A stretch of 64,000 nt of DNA from Maricaulaceae bacterium EIL42A08. GTDB lineage: Bacteria; Pseudomonadota; Alphaproteobacteria; Caulobacterales; Maricaulaceae. The notes beneath the pieces were generated by a model, which saw only the letters and a program-made list of their open reading frames with translations, made no database searches and had not been told where the DNA came from. Every line of letters starts with the position of its first letter. Within the stretch, counting starts at the first letter, position 1. The position numbers were made by a program, and so were the translations under genes. Where the stretch lies: positions 310,001-374,000 of the forward strand of contig JAMZNZ010000001.1 in the NCBI GenBank assembly GCA_024178355.1, in the 5' to 3' direction. Of this stretch, positions 34,538-45,700 are shown in pieces.

Positions 34538-37120
34538 ATGAGAACGCGTGCTGCCCTTTTCAAAGCCCGGGCTGCGCTCCTGTGGGAGCGGGCTGCGCCG
34601 GTGCTTGTCGGTCCGCTGGCGGCGCTGGGGCTGTATCTGCTGCTGGCCTTTGGCGGGCTGTTTGAGCGCGCGGGCGATCCGGTTCGGATACTGGTCTTTC
34701 TGGCGCTGTTGCTGGCCGGTGGCTTTCTAGCACGCCGGGCCTGGAGCCAGTTCAAAGCCCCCACCCACCGTGACGCCGAACGCCGGGTTGAGGACGATAG
34801 CGGCCTGACCGATCGCCCGTTCGAGGCGCTGGCCGATGCGCCCGCGGCCGGGGATAGCGCCCTGTGGGATGCCCACCGCGCGCGCATGGCTGAACGGCTG
34901 TCCGGGGCCAAGGCACGGCGGCCCTTTGCGGCCTGGGCCCGGCTTGATCCTTACGGCCTGCGTGCGGTCCTGATCATCCTGATTATCACCGCCGCCTTCC
35001 TTGCCGGTGACCGCGCCACGGAGCGGCTCAGCGATGCCTTCGCCCCGCGCCTGATGGCGGGCGGTGGCACGGCTGCCGAGATCGAGTTCTGGGTTGAGCC
35101 GCCTGACTATACCGGTCGGCCCGTCGCCTATCTGCGCGATCGGCGCGAGGCTGAACTGGTGGAAGGCTCGGTCGTTGCGGCCCGCATTGTCGGCCTGCGC
35201 AGGGATCCTCGCGTGTCTGGCGCTGAGGCGGAGATCAAGACGCTGTCCGATGATGTGCGGCTGGTCACCTTGAGCCCTGAGGCCGATGGCGAGATCGTCA
35301 TCCGCTCCGGCGCGCTGCGCGAAACGCTGTCGCTGACGCTGATTCCAGATACTCCGCCTGAAGTGCGCCTCGCCGCCGAGCCGGAAGGCGACGCGCAGGG
35401 GCAGATGATCCTGGACTTTGTTGCCGAAGATGATTTCGGCATTGAAGCCTATGCGCTGGAGTTTGCCGCTGAGCCGGACGCGGGCGAGCCCTCTGAAGAC
35501 AGCTTTGAGGTCCTGGCCCTGTCGCCGGGCAGCGTCAGCCCGCCCGACGCCGATGGGGTGCGCACCGCCCGCATCGATCTGGCACGGCACAGGCTGGCAG
35601 GTGAGCGCGCGGTGATCCGCATGGCCGCCCTTGATGGTGCGGGCCAGCGTGGCCGCTCCGGACCCCTGGCGATCACCCTGCCCCAGCGCGTCTTCCTTAA
35701 TCCGCTGGCGCGCTCTGTCGCGTCTGAGCGCAAGCGCTTCATAGGCGAAGAGCGCAGCTATGCGGACATGCCGGACAGTGCGCCGACCGCCATGACCGGT
35801 GGTTTCCTGGGCGATGAACCGGCGCGGCGGCTGGAGCGTGCGCCGGAGGGCGTGCTGCGGCTGGCCCGAGCTCTGGATGCCGTCAGCGATGCGCCGGCGG
35901 CCTATTTCAATGATGCAATCGTGTGGACCGGCCTGCGCACCGCCATGCGCGAAGTGCGCCGCGCGCGCGAGCTTGAGGACCTGTCCCATCTCGATGAAGA
36001 CCTGTGGCAGATCGCGCTGCGCGCCGAGCTCGGCAGCCTGGCCGATGCGGAAGCGGCGCTGCGCGCGGCTGAACAGGCGCTGATGGACGCCATGGCGCGC
36101 GGAGCCGATCTCATCGAGCTGTCTGCGCTGTTTGATGCATTTGAGCAGGCGGTCTCCAACTACATGCAGGCGCTCGCCCGTGAGGCCCTGGAAGAAGGCC
36201 GCTTTGCCGAAGGCGGCGGCGGTGGCGGCGGCGGGATGAATTCCGATGGCCTGCAGGAGCTGCTCGATGCCCTGCGTGAAGCTGCTGAGCTGGGCGATAC
36301 CGAAGGCTCGCGCCGGGCGCTCGCCCAGCTGTTGGAGATGCTGCGCAATATGCAGGTCAATCTGTCCCAGGGCGGCAATGGTGAAGGCGGCGAAAGCGCC
36401 ATGGCCGAGGCCCTGCGCGAGGCGCTGGAAGAGCTGGGCGAGACCCTGTCTGACCAGCGTGAAGCCATGAATGACACCTTCGAGGAAGCCGAGCGTCAGG
36501 GTGAGCGCGGGAACGAGCGCGGCGAGGGTCAGTCGCAAGGTGCCCAGCCTGGCGGTGATCTGCCCGTACCGGGCACCCAGCCCGGCGCAGGCTTTGGCGA
36601 GGAGCGCGAAGACGGCACACCCGCCGCTGGCGGTGGCGCTGAAGAGGGTGAAGAGCCCGGCCCCGGCCTGGATGCGCTGGCTGAACGCCAGGCGGAGATC
36701 GCCGGTGCCATCCCGGGCCGGTCAGAACGCCTGCCGGAGGCCGGTCCGTCTGCCGATGCTGCTCGCCGGGCGCTCGATGAGGCGGCGGACGCCATGGAGG
36801 ATGCCGCCCGCGCGCTGGGCGAAGGCGATGCTGAAGGCGCGCTGGAGGCTCAGGACGCGGCGATTGAAGCGCTGCGCGACGCGGCGCAGGCCGCCTCTCA
36901 GGCCTTTGAAGCCGCGCGTGGCGGCACTGAGGGCGAAACCGACCCGCTGGGCCGCGCGCAGGGCAATGCTGCCGGTCAGGGCACGCAGACCGGTGTGCCC
37001 TCTGAAGCTGAACGCCAGCGCGCCCGTGAAATCCTGGAAGAGCTGCGCCGTCGCGCCGCCGAACGCGGCCGCCCGCAAGAAGAGCTGGATTATATCGACC
37101 GGCTGCTGGAGCGGTTTTAA
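34538..37120 (+). CDS. TIGR02302/DUF4175 family large membrane protein
   Basis: An 860-residue protein with two or three hydrophobic helices near the N-terminus (about 20-65 and 135-155), a beta-rich middle (VEPPDYTGRPVAYLRD), and a long C-terminal half that is helical, very rich in Glu/Ala/Gln/Gly and contains an eight-Gly run. This matches TIGR02302 proteins, found almost only in alphaproteobacteria near argH/lysA; their function is unknown. The start is uncertain (ATG 34517 or GTG 34502 are alternatives). Very long open frames on the opposite strand are composition artefacts. Confidence 0.85.
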   Translation: MRTRAALFKARAALLWERAAPVLVGPLAALGLYLLLAFGGLFERAGDPVRILVFLALLLAGGFLARRAWSQFKAPTHRDAERRVEDDSGLTDRPFEALADAPAAGDSALWDAHRARMAERLSGAKARRPFAAWARLDPYGLRAVLIILIITAAFLAGDRATERLSDAFAPRLMAGGGTAAEIEFWVEPPDYTGRPVAYLRDRREAELVEGSVVAARIVGLRRDPRVSGAEAEIKTLSDDVRLVTLSPEADGEIVIRSGALRETLSLTLIPDTPPEVRLAAEPEGDAQGQMILDFVAEDDFGIEAYALEFAAEPDAGEPSEDSFEVLALSPGSVSPPDADGVRTARIDLARHRLAGERAVIRMAALDGAGQRGRSGPLAITLPQRVFLNPLARSVASERKRFIGEERSYADMPDSAPTAMTGGFLGDEPARRLERAPEGVLRLARALDAVSDAPAAYFNDAIVWTGLRTAMREVRRARELEDLSHLDEDLWQIALRAELGSLADAEAALRAAEQALMDAMARGADLIELSALFDAFEQAVSNYMQALAREALEEGRFAEGGGGGGGGMNSDGLQELLDALREAAELGDTEGSRRALAQLLEMLRNMQVNLSQGGNGEGGESAMAEALREALEELGETLSDQREAMNDTFEEAERQGERGNERGEGQSQGAQPGGDLPVPGTQPGAGFGEEREDGTPAAGGGAEEGEEPGPGLDALAERQAEIAGAIPGRSERLPEAGPSADAARRALDEAADAMEDAARALGEGDAEGALEAQDAAIEALRDAAQAASQAFEAARGGTEGETDPLGRAQGNAAGQGTQTGVPSEAERQRAREILEELRRRAAERGRPQEELDYIDRLLERF

Positions 37121-37329
37121 GGGGATTTTTTCCTGTCCTCCCGCCCCTCCGTTCTGTCGGTCCTCGCTTACCGCGAGCAAGCTCGCTCACGCTGCGGACG
37201 GGCGTTCGCCCTGGCGAGCGCTAGCGCGCTCCGGGCGTTCAACTCGTTAAGCATCGTCACTATCCCTCTCCCCTTTTTGTAGGGAGCGGTCAGGTGAGGG
37301 GGTGCGCCCCGGATCAGCCCCACCCGGCC
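37121..37329. other. Intergenic region with repeat-like boilerplate
   Basis: A 209-base gap between convergent genes. It contains short palindromes (GCGAGCGCTAGCGCGCTC near 37217-37234) and 'ccctctccccttttt...gtgaggggg' sequence of the kind scattered between genes in many alphaproteobacteria. No gene seen. Confidence 0.4.
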
Positions 37330-37857
37330 CTAGAGCCGCTTGGCGAGCACCCAGTCTGAATAGACCGCGCCGCCCACATCGAAGCTGCGCTCGCCGACGC
37401 GTTCAAAGCCGACGCGGTCATAGAAGGCCAGCGCTGTCTCATTTTTCTTGTAGACGCCCAGGAGCATGCGGCAGGCCTTTTGCTCCCGCGCATATTGCGC
37501 CGCGGCGTTGAGCAGAACGCGGCCCAGGCCCTGGCGCTGAAGCGTAGCCAGCACATAGATGCGCTTGATCTCGATATCGCCGGGCTTGATCTCGATCGGC
37601 AGGTGCGGCGGGGCCATGTGCAGATAGCCGACCGGCGCGCGGCCCGGATCAAGCTCGGCCAGCCAGAGCGCCTGCTGTGGGTCACTCAAGGCCGCCGCAT
37701 AGGCGACGCGCGATTGCTTCTCCGCACAGTGGCGCACCAGCGCACCGCCATCGATGACGCCTGCATAGCTTTCAAGGAAGGTCGCGGTGCCGACCACTGA
37801 CATGGCATCAACATCATCAGGGCCGGCACGGCGCAGCCGTGTCTTGGGTGAGGTCAT
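37330..37857 (-). CDS. GNAT-family N-acetyltransferase
   Basis: A 175-residue acetyltransferase. The acetyl-CoA motif lies in IYVLATLQRQGLGRVLLNAA and motif B in GVYKKNETALAFYDRVGFE. The N-terminus (TRLRRAGPDDVDAMSVVG) is typical. It resembles the group that includes spermidine/phosphinothricin-type acetyltransferases; the substrate is unknown. It lies 23 bases after the S9 peptidase stop on the same strand, so it is probably in that operon. Confidence 0.88.
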   Translation of the reverse strand: MTSPKTRLRRAGPDDVDAMSVVGTATFLESYAGVIDGGALVRHCAEKQSRVAYAAALSDPQQALWLAELDPGRAPVGYLHMAPPHLPIEIKPGDIEIKRIYVLATLQRQGLGRVLLNAAAQYAREQKACRMLLGVYKKNETALAFYDRVGFERVGERSFDVGGAVYSDWVLAKRL

Positions 37858-37880
37858 GGCGTTTTTCGAGCGCGAGAGCG

Positions 37881-39842
37881 CTACTCCTCCTCACCCATCA
37901 GCATCTCTTCCAGGAATGCGGCTTCACGGCGGAAGTAGAAGAGCTGGTTGGACAGCTTGCGCCAGCCATGGCCTTCGTCGGGAATGCGGATGAAGTCCGC
38001 CCGCACGCCATTTTCGCGCAGCGTGGTGACCATGACTTCGGTTTCATAAATATCGATGCGCGGATCCATCACCCCGTGAGAGTAGAGCACTGGCACATCA
38101 ATCTGATCGGCCTGACGGATAGGCGAGTTCTCGGTGTAATACTGCTGCCAGTATTCCTCGGTGATATCGCCATACTCGATACGGTCAGACGCCTTCAGGC
38201 CCGGTGAGGCCACTTCCAGCGCGGTCACCCAGTCGGCCACACCGAACAGGCTGACGCCCGCATCAAAGGTGCCGGGGAAGTTGGCGAGCGCTGCGTTCAC
38301 CGCATAACCGCCATAGGACCCGCCGCGCACCGCCGCGCGAGACGCGTCGACCCGGTCATCGCCTTCAAGATGTTCCAGCATATCAACCAGGTCGCGTACC
38401 GAGTTCAGCCGGTTCTCCCGGTCATCAAGCGTGGTGTAGGTACGGCCAAAGCCGGTCGAGCCGCGCACATTGGGCTGGAAGACGGCAATGCCGCGATCAA
38501 GCAGATACTGCATGGACGGCTCCCAGGTGGCCTGGGACTGGGCCGTTGGCCCGCCATGGACGTCAAACACCACAGGGGCCGGCTCGCCGCCGCGGGAGTC
38601 TTCGTCCGGGATGTAGAGCAGGCCCTGCAACTCCACGCCATCGCGCGCGGTGATGCGGATGGATTCAGGGCGGATCAGGCGATCTTCATCGATACCGGCA
38701 AGGTTGGCCTTGAAGGTCCGGGTCAGGTCACCCGACGACAGGTCCAGCGTATAGATATCGCCTGGCGTCGACCAGCCGTTCACGCCAATGGCCACTAGGT
38801 CAGTATAGGCCCCGCAGCTGACCCCAATCGCGCCTTCAGGAAGCTCAGGCAGATCGACCATCTGGTCCGCCTCAAGATCACGGGCATAAAGCTCGTGGAA
38901 GCCATCCACGTTGACCGTCCAGACCAGCCAGCGCTGACCAAGGCCGCACAGCGTGACCTGGCCGATATCGTGCTCGGCTTGTTCAATCACGGTGAACTCA
39001 CCGGTGCCGAGGTCATAACGCTCCAGCGCAGCAAACTCGCGGCCCCGATTGGTGGAAAGGTAGAGGCTGTCGCCGCTGGCGGTCCACTCAAACCCGCCCT
39101 CAGAATGACTGGCGCGCGGATCAGGTGCGGACAGGGTTTCAATTTCGCCGCTGTCCAGGTCAAGCAGGTAGAGATTGTCCGCGTCCTCGCCCACGGTTTC
39201 GGTGACGATGGCGCTGGAGCCGTCCGGCGAGATGGAGCGCGCGAAATAGCCAAACGTGCCTTCAAAGATCAGCTCGGTTTCACCGGCCAGATTGCCCCGC
39301 CAGATGTCAAAATCCTGGCCGTTACGCTCGGTGGAGCTGAAGACAAAGCTGTCGCCACTGGAGGCAAAGTCGCCAAAGGCCCGGAAGCCGCCTTCGGCTG
39401 CGCCAAGCACCAGAGACTCTTCAGAGCCATCGACGCTGACCCGGTAAAAGGCCGGCTGCTCATTGCCGTCATTGTCCGCGCCATAGATCAGGCCAGAGGC
39501 ATCGGGAAGCCAGCGGAAGAAGGTGATGCCCGACCCGAAGGTCAGGCGCTGGGGCTGGCCGCCAAGCGCGGGCATGACCCACAGCTGGCGCTCTCCGGTG
39601 ATGGACCAGGAAAAGGCAATCGTGCCGCCATCAGGGCTGATCTGGGCCCCACCAGCCCCCGACGCCAGGAGGTAGCGCGCGATATCGGCCGGGTCTTCGC
39701 CAGCAACACCGACGGAGACCGCCTCATCGGTCGGCTCGATCGCCTCGATGTCCATATTGGCACCGGACTGACCGCCAAACTGGGCCGACGCCGCACCGCC
39801 CATCAGGGCTGCAGCGCTCACTGCCATCAGAAACCGCACCAT
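37881..39842 (-). CDS. Secreted S9-family prolyl-oligopeptidase-like peptidase
   Basis: A 653-residue exported peptidase. A signal peptide (1-21) is followed by a seven-bladed propeller region (about 60-400, for example SPDGGTIAFSWSITGERQLW) and a C-terminal alpha/beta hydrolase. The catalytic triad is visible as RGGSYGGYAVNAAL (Ser), MDPRIDIYETE (Asp) and PDEGHGWRK (His). It should cleave short peptides in the periplasm as a DPP- or acylaminoacyl-type enzyme. A GGGAGG site precedes ATG 39842; a GTG two codons upstream is less likely. Confidence 0.92.
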   Translation of the reverse strand: MVRFLMAVSAAALMGGAASAQFGGQSGANMDIEAIEPTDEAVSVGVAGEDPADIARYLLASGAGGAQISPDGGTIAFSWSITGERQLWVMPALGGQPQRLTFGSGITFFRWLPDASGLIYGADNDGNEQPAFYRVSVDGSEESLVLGAAEGGFRAFGDFASSGDSFVFSSTERNGQDFDIWRGNLAGETELIFEGTFGYFARSISPDGSSAIVTETVGEDADNLYLLDLDSGEIETLSAPDPRASHSEGGFEWTASGDSLYLSTNRGREFAALERYDLGTGEFTVIEQAEHDIGQVTLCGLGQRWLVWTVNVDGFHELYARDLEADQMVDLPELPEGAIGVSCGAYTDLVAIGVNGWSTPGDIYTLDLSSGDLTRTFKANLAGIDEDRLIRPESIRITARDGVELQGLLYIPDEDSRGGEPAPVVFDVHGGPTAQSQATWEPSMQYLLDRGIAVFQPNVRGSTGFGRTYTTLDDRENRLNSVRDLVDMLEHLEGDDRVDASRAAVRGGSYGGYAVNAALANFPGTFDAGVSLFGVADWVTALEVASPGLKASDRIEYGDITEEYWQQYYTENSPIRQADQIDVPVLYSHGVMDPRIDIYETEVMVTTLRENGVRADFIRIPDEGHGWRKLSNQLFYFRREAAFLEEMLMGEEE

Positions 39843-39909
39843 CGTCACCTCCCAAAAAGAAATCCGAAGACTGGGAGGTTAGCGGGCGCAGCTGCCGCGG
39901 CAAGGGGCG

Positions 39910-42603
39910 TTAGCCGAGCTTTGGAACGTTTACCAGCTTTACGCGGCCGGTTTTCTTGTCCCGAACGACAATAACCCGGTTTTCCGGCACGCCATCCACC
40001 GGCTTGCCCGCCTCTTTGAGCATCGCAAGCGCCGCTTCGCGCACCGTTGCGTCATCGGCATCGGGTGCCAGCGTCACAGATCCGCGACGCTTGCCGCCTT
40101 CCTGGATGATGACCTCCACCGCATCGATGGCCGCTTCCAGTTCAGCTTCATCAGCCTCCGGCCAGCCCGCGTTAAAAACGCTGGGGTTTTCGCCGGCCAT
40201 CTCCCACAACTCTTCAGCCATGAACGGCGCGAATGGGGCCAGCACGCGGATAAAGTCCTTCACCGTTGCCGCAGAAATCGCCTCGCCCTCAGCCGCGTTG
40301 AGGAATTTCATCAGCTCTGAAATGCCCGTGTTCAGGCGCAGGCCTTCGAGATCCTCGGTGATGGCCAGCACCAGCTTGGTGCGGGCCAGCGTGACCGGCT
40401 TGGCGTCCTCACCTGCTGGCGCAGCAATCGCGCCGGTGACAAAGCGCCAGACGCGACGCAGGAATCTCAGCGCGGAGGCGGTCTTCTCTGTTTCCCACTC
40501 GCGCATGGATTCCACCGGTCCCATGAACATCATGTGCACGCGGAACGCGTCAGAGCCAAAGCGCTCCACCACATCATCCGGCGTGACCACGTTGTGCAGA
40601 GACTTCGACATCTTCGCGCCGACTTTCTCCACGCGCTTGCCTGTGGCGGTGTGGATGAAGACATCCTCGCCCTGCTCCTCCACCTCATCGATGGGCAGCA
40701 CGACACCGCGCTCGTCCTTATAGGCAAAGCTGGTGAGCAGGCCCTGGTTCACCAGCTTCTGGAAGGGCTCTTTCGTGGACACCAGGCCTAAGTCAAACAG
40801 CACCTTGTGCCAGAAGCGGGCATAGAGCAGGTGCAGCGTGGCATGCTCGGCCCCGCCCACATAAAGATCAACGCTGCCCCAGGCTTTCTCCACGTCCTTG
40901 CCAACCAGCTCATTACGGTTTTTTGGATCCATGAAGCGCAGATAATACCAGCAGCTGCCTGCCCATTGCGGCATGGTGCTGGTTTCGCGCTTGCCGGTCA
41001 TGCCGGTTTCAGGATCGGTGACCTCCACCCAGTCTTCAGCCCGGGCAAGCGGGCTCTGCGCATAGCCGGTGGGCTGGTAATTATCGACATGGGGCAAGGT
41101 CAGCGGCAGCTGGTCCTCAGGCACCGTGGTGCGCGTGCCATCCTCCCAGTGGATGATCGGAATCGGCTCACCCCAATAGCGCTGGCGGGCAAAAATCCAG
41201 TCGCGCAGATTATAGCTGATGACCCGTTTGCCTTTGCCCTCGCGTTCCAGATGATCAGCGATTTTTTCCTTCGCCTGACGCCAGGCAATGCCAGCGGTAT
41301 AAAGGTCTTCTGACATGCCTGGAGGCGGTGGCAGCATCACACCATCGCCAGCAAGGCAGGCTTCACCTGCCAGCACAGCATCACGGTTTTCAACATCTGC
41401 GCCGGGGTCAATAACGGGCACCACATCAAGGCCGTAGGCTTTTGCGAATGCAAAGTCGCGTTCATCGTGCGCAGGCACGCCCATCACAGCGCCAGTGCCG
41501 TAATCATACAGCACATAGTCAGCCACAAAGATCGGAACGGCCTTGCCCGTGACTGGATTTATCGCTTCAGCGCCGGTGAAGACGCCTGTCTTTTCAGCAT
41601 CCACCGTGCGTTCCAGATCGGACTTGCGGGCTGCGGCCTCGACATAGGCGTCAACGGCGGCCTTGTGGTCGGCATCGGTGAGTTCAGCCACCAGCGGATG
41701 TTCCGGTGCCAGCGCCAGGAAGGTGACCCCGCCCAGCGTATCAACGCGGGTGGTAAAGGTCTCGATCGTGGCGTCAGAACCCCCGACAGCAAACTGCAGG
41801 GTCACGCCTTCAGAGCGGCCGATCCAGTTGCGCTGGCTTTCCTTGATCCCTTCAGGCCAGTCGAGGCCATCAAGGTCAGCAATCAGGCGCTCGGCATAGG
41901 CGGTGATGCGCATTTTCACCTGGCGCAGCGGCACGCGAACCACCTCATAGCCCTTCTCCGACTTGCCATCGAAGACTTCTTCATTGGCCAGGATCGTGCC
42001 TTCCTCGGCGCACCAGTTCACCGGCGCGGTCTCGTAATAAACAAGCCGACGCTCGTCCTGATAGTCCTGAATTGCCAGCTTGCCACCGCGGGCCACGTCC
42101 TCAGGGATGGGCAGCTCGTCAATGGGGCGCGCCTTGTCAGCGTCGGCGTCGTACCAGGCGTTATACAGGCGCGCGAAGATCACCTGCGTCCAGTGATAAT
42201 AATCCTCAGCCGAGGTCTGGACTTCTCGATCCCAGTCATAACCCAGCCCAAGCAAATTCATCTGCTTTTTATAAGTCGCGATATTCTTTTGCGTTGAGAT
42301 CGCCGGGTGGACGCCCGTCTTCATCGCATAGCGCTCAGCGGGCAAACCGAAGCTGTCCCACCCCATCGGGTGTAGCACTTTAAACCCGGCCATCTTCTTG
42401 TAGCGCGCCACGATATCGGTCGCGAGATATCCCACCGGATGACCCACATGGAGCCCTGCGCCCGACGGGTAGGGGAACATGTCGAGCACATAAAAAGTCT
42501 TGTCGCCAGGCTCAGGCTGCGGCGTCGCATTGGTGCGGTTTGCCACCCAGTAATCGCGCCACTTCTTTTCAATAGCGGAAAAATCGTAGGTCTGTTCAGT
42601 CAT
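39910..42603 (-). CDS. leuS: Leucyl-tRNA synthetase
   Basis: An 897-residue class I synthetase. The HIGH-type motif is PYPSGAGLHVGHPVGYLATD, the CP1 editing domain follows (TTRVDTLGGVTFLALAPEHP), and KMSKSLHNVV is intact. It charges tRNA-Leu. The ATG at 42603 is chosen because upstream in-frame residues are unlike any LeuRS. The gene is 180 bases downstream of ileS. The lptE gene that often follows leuS is not present here; an S9 peptidase gene comes next. Confidence 0.97.
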   Translation of the reverse strand: MTEQTYDFSAIEKKWRDYWVANRTNATPQPEPGDKTFYVLDMFPYPSGAGLHVGHPVGYLATDIVARYKKMAGFKVLHPMGWDSFGLPAERYAMKTGVHPAISTQKNIATYKKQMNLLGLGYDWDREVQTSAEDYYHWTQVIFARLYNAWYDADADKARPIDELPIPEDVARGGKLAIQDYQDERRLVYYETAPVNWCAEEGTILANEEVFDGKSEKGYEVVRVPLRQVKMRITAYAERLIADLDGLDWPEGIKESQRNWIGRSEGVTLQFAVGGSDATIETFTTRVDTLGGVTFLALAPEHPLVAELTDADHKAAVDAYVEAAARKSDLERTVDAEKTGVFTGAEAINPVTGKAVPIFVADYVLYDYGTGAVMGVPAHDERDFAFAKAYGLDVVPVIDPGADVENRDAVLAGEACLAGDGVMLPPPPGMSEDLYTAGIAWRQAKEKIADHLEREGKGKRVISYNLRDWIFARQRYWGEPIPIIHWEDGTRTTVPEDQLPLTLPHVDNYQPTGYAQSPLARAEDWVEVTDPETGMTGKRETSTMPQWAGSCWYYLRFMDPKNRNELVGKDVEKAWGSVDLYVGGAEHATLHLLYARFWHKVLFDLGLVSTKEPFQKLVNQGLLTSFAYKDERGVVLPIDEVEEQGEDVFIHTATGKRVEKVGAKMSKSLHNVVTPDDVVERFGSDAFRVHMMFMGPVESMREWETEKTASALRFLRRVWRFVTGAIAAPAGEDAKPVTLARTKLVLAITEDLEGLRLNTGISELMKFLNAAEGEAISAATVKDFIRVLAPFAPFMAEELWEMAGENPSVFNAGWPEADEAELEAAIDAVEVIIQEGGKRRGSVTLAPDADDATVREAALAMLKEAGKPVDGVPENRVIVVRDKKTGRVKLVNVPKLG

Positions 42604-42782
42604 TGGTCTGTTACCGCTTCGGTCAAATTCCCTCCCACGAGCAGGAGGGGCGTCAGTCACAACCTGACGTGTTCAGCGAGGATCGTAAAGCACTTGAGTA
42701 TTGAAGACCGGGCATCCCCAACCCGGCCCGCACTGGCGTATCGTGGTCTGACGCGTGAGACTATACGCAACGTCCTCTTTGT

Positions 42783-45700
42783 TCAGGCCGCTTTCTCAAC
42801 GCTCAAAATCACATCTTCACCACCCAGTTTGATTTCGCTGCGCGCTCCAGGGCCCGCAGCAGTGGTAAGCGAAAGCGCGAGCACTTCAGATTTGATGAAG
42901 TCTCCATGGGCGTCGACCGCAGCTGCTACAAGCGGCCCGCCTTCAACACCCAACGCAATGCGATCAGAGACCTCAAGACCAGCATCTTTTCGGGCGGTCT
43001 GGACGGCGCGGATCAAGTCGCGGGCGAGGCCTTCGCGCTCCTGGTCCTCGTCCACGGAAATGTCGACCACCACCGCGCCCGTACCGGCAAAGGGTTCAGC
43101 CGCACTGCCTTCCTCAGTCACCATGGCAAGCAGGAACTCGTTGGGGCTGAGCGTCTGACCACCCACGGTGGCCGTGCCATCGGCGTTCAGCTCAAATTCG
43201 CCGCGCTTGGCCGCGCCCATAACCTCTTTCATGGCCTTGCCGAGACGCTTACCAATCTTGGGATCAGGACGCAGCTGCACCGCGCCATAGGCATCCAGAT
43301 CCGTGGAAAGCTCAACGCCACGCACATTGATCTCGTCAGCGATAAGTGACTTGAACGGGGCCAGACCAGCGCTCTCAGAATGCACGATGGTCAGAGTTTT
43401 AAGCGGCAGGCGCACGCGAAGGCGCGAGCGTTCACGGACCGCAAGCGCCGCCGAACAGGCATCGCGCACCAGGTCCATGGAGCGCACAAGGTCATGGTCA
43501 GCTGGGAACTCGTCGGCGGTCGGCCAGGTGGTCAGGTGAACCGAACGCTCACCGGTTAGCGCCTTGTAGAGCTTTTCAGAAATGATCGGCAGCAGCGGTG
43601 CGCAGATGCGTGTGGCCTGCACCAGCACCGTGTAGAGCGTATCGAAGGCCGCATCTTTCGACGCCCCGTCCTGCGCGCCCCAGAAACGCGACCGCGAGCG
43701 GCGGATATACCAGTTGGTCAGCGCATCGAAGTAAGACACCGTCTCGCGCGTGGCTTTCGGGATATCGTAGGCATCCAGTGCCGCGCCCACGTTCTCGGCC
43801 AGCTCGCCGGTCTTTGTCAGGATATAGAGATCCAGCGGATCGTCCGCCGTTGTGACCCGTTGCGGGGCCCGCGCCTCCAGATTGGCGTAGAGCGAGAAGA
43901 AGGAATAGGCGTTGAGCAGCGGCGCAATCGCTTCGCGTTGCACGCTGGCAATCTCGCGGCCTTCCTTGGGCACCAGCAGGTCACCACCGTTCAGGACCGG
44001 AGAGGAGATCAGGAACCAGCGCATGACGTCCGAGCCAAACTCGTCAAAGAAGCCGAGCGGATCAGGATAATTACGCAGGCGCTTGGAGAGCTTCTGGCGG
44101 TTCTCGTCCAGGACGACACCGTGGCAGATCGCGTTTTTAAACGGCGGTCGGTCAAACAGCATCGTGGACAGCACCATCAAGGTGTAGAACCAGCCGCGCG
44201 TCTGGGCGACATATTCCACAATGAAGTCTGCCGGGAAGTTCTGCTCAAACGTCTCTTTGTTTTCAAACGGGTAGTGGACCTGGGCGTAGGGCATGGAGCC
44301 TGAATCAAACCAGACATCGAACACGTCTTCGACGCGCCGCATGGTCGACTTTCCAGTGGGATCATCCGGGTTCGGGCGTGTCAGTTCATCAATGAAAGGC
44401 CGGTGCAGGTCAGTAACTTTCACGCCGAAATCACGCTCCAGGTCTTCAATCGAGCCGTATACATCGGTGCGCGGATAGGCCGGATCATCGCTGACCCAGA
44501 CCGGGATCGGCGTACCCCAGAAGCGCGAGCGGGAGATATTCCAGTCCTGTGCGCCGGCCAGCCAGTTGCCAAAGATGCCGTCCTTGACGTGGCCCGGAGC
44601 CCAGTTGATCTGCTGGTTCAGCTCCACCATGCGATCACGATAGTCCGACACACGCAGATACCAGCTGTCCACCGCCTTGTAGATCAGCGGCTCGTCAGTG
44701 CGCCAGCAGTGGGGATAATTGTGGTCGTAGGTGTCATGGCGGAAGAGTTTTCCCTCCTCCTTCATGCGCTGGATGATCGGCTTGTTGGCGTCAAACACCA
44801 GCATGCCTTCGTAGTCGGCAACTTCGCTGGTGTATTTTCCCGCCGCGTCCACCGGCACGACCGGACGGATACCCGCCTTTCGACAGGCGTTGAGGTCATC
44901 CTCACCAAAGCCCGGCGACAGGTGCACGATGCCGGTGCCGTCCTCGTCAACCACGAAGTCTTCCAGCAGCACCTGATGCGCGTTCTCGCGGCCGACGAAG
45001 TAATCGAACGGTGGATGGTATTTCAGGCCCGCCAGATCGGTGCCCTTGACCTCACCAACCTGTTCAGCGCCCTCCAGCTGCTTCTTGAACTTCTCAACAC
45101 CGTTCGCCGACAGGATGTAGCGCTGGCCATCCTTGGCCATCACCACATAGGTGATGTCCGCGCCCGCAGCGGCGGCGAGGTTTGAGGGCAGGGTCCACGG
45201 CGTTGTGGTCCAGATTAGCAGCTGCGCGCCAGACAGATCGCCCTGCCCCTCAGCGATTTTAAAGCCGATGGTGACCGCGGGATCGGTGCGATTGCGGTAG
45301 GAATTGTCCAGCCGCGTTTCAAAGTTCGACAGCGGGCTTTCCACCGCCCAGCTGTAAGGCACAACGCGATAGTCCTTGTAGACCACGCCCTTGTCCCAGA
45401 GCTGTTTGAACGCCCACAGGCAGCTTTCCATAAAGGTGATGTCGAGCGTCTTGTAGTCGTTCTCAAAATCGACCCAGCGCGCCTGGCGGGTGACATAATC
45501 CTCCCACTCAGCCGCATACTTCATGACTTCGCCACGGGCCGCTTCGTTAAACTTGTCGATGCCCATGTCGAGCACAGCCAGACGCCCGGAGATGCCCAGC
45601 GTTTTCTCTGCGGCAAGCTCAGCAGGCAGGCCGTGAGTGTCCCAGCCAAAGCGGCGCTCAACGCGCTTGCCCTTCATGGTCTGATAGCGCGGGATCACAT

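Noticed and set aside
34727-36538. 603-codon open frame antisense to the TIGR02302 gene
   Set aside because: Frames of this length arise on the opposite strand of GC-rich, Ala/Glu-rich genes. It has no ribosome-binding site or recognisable domain.
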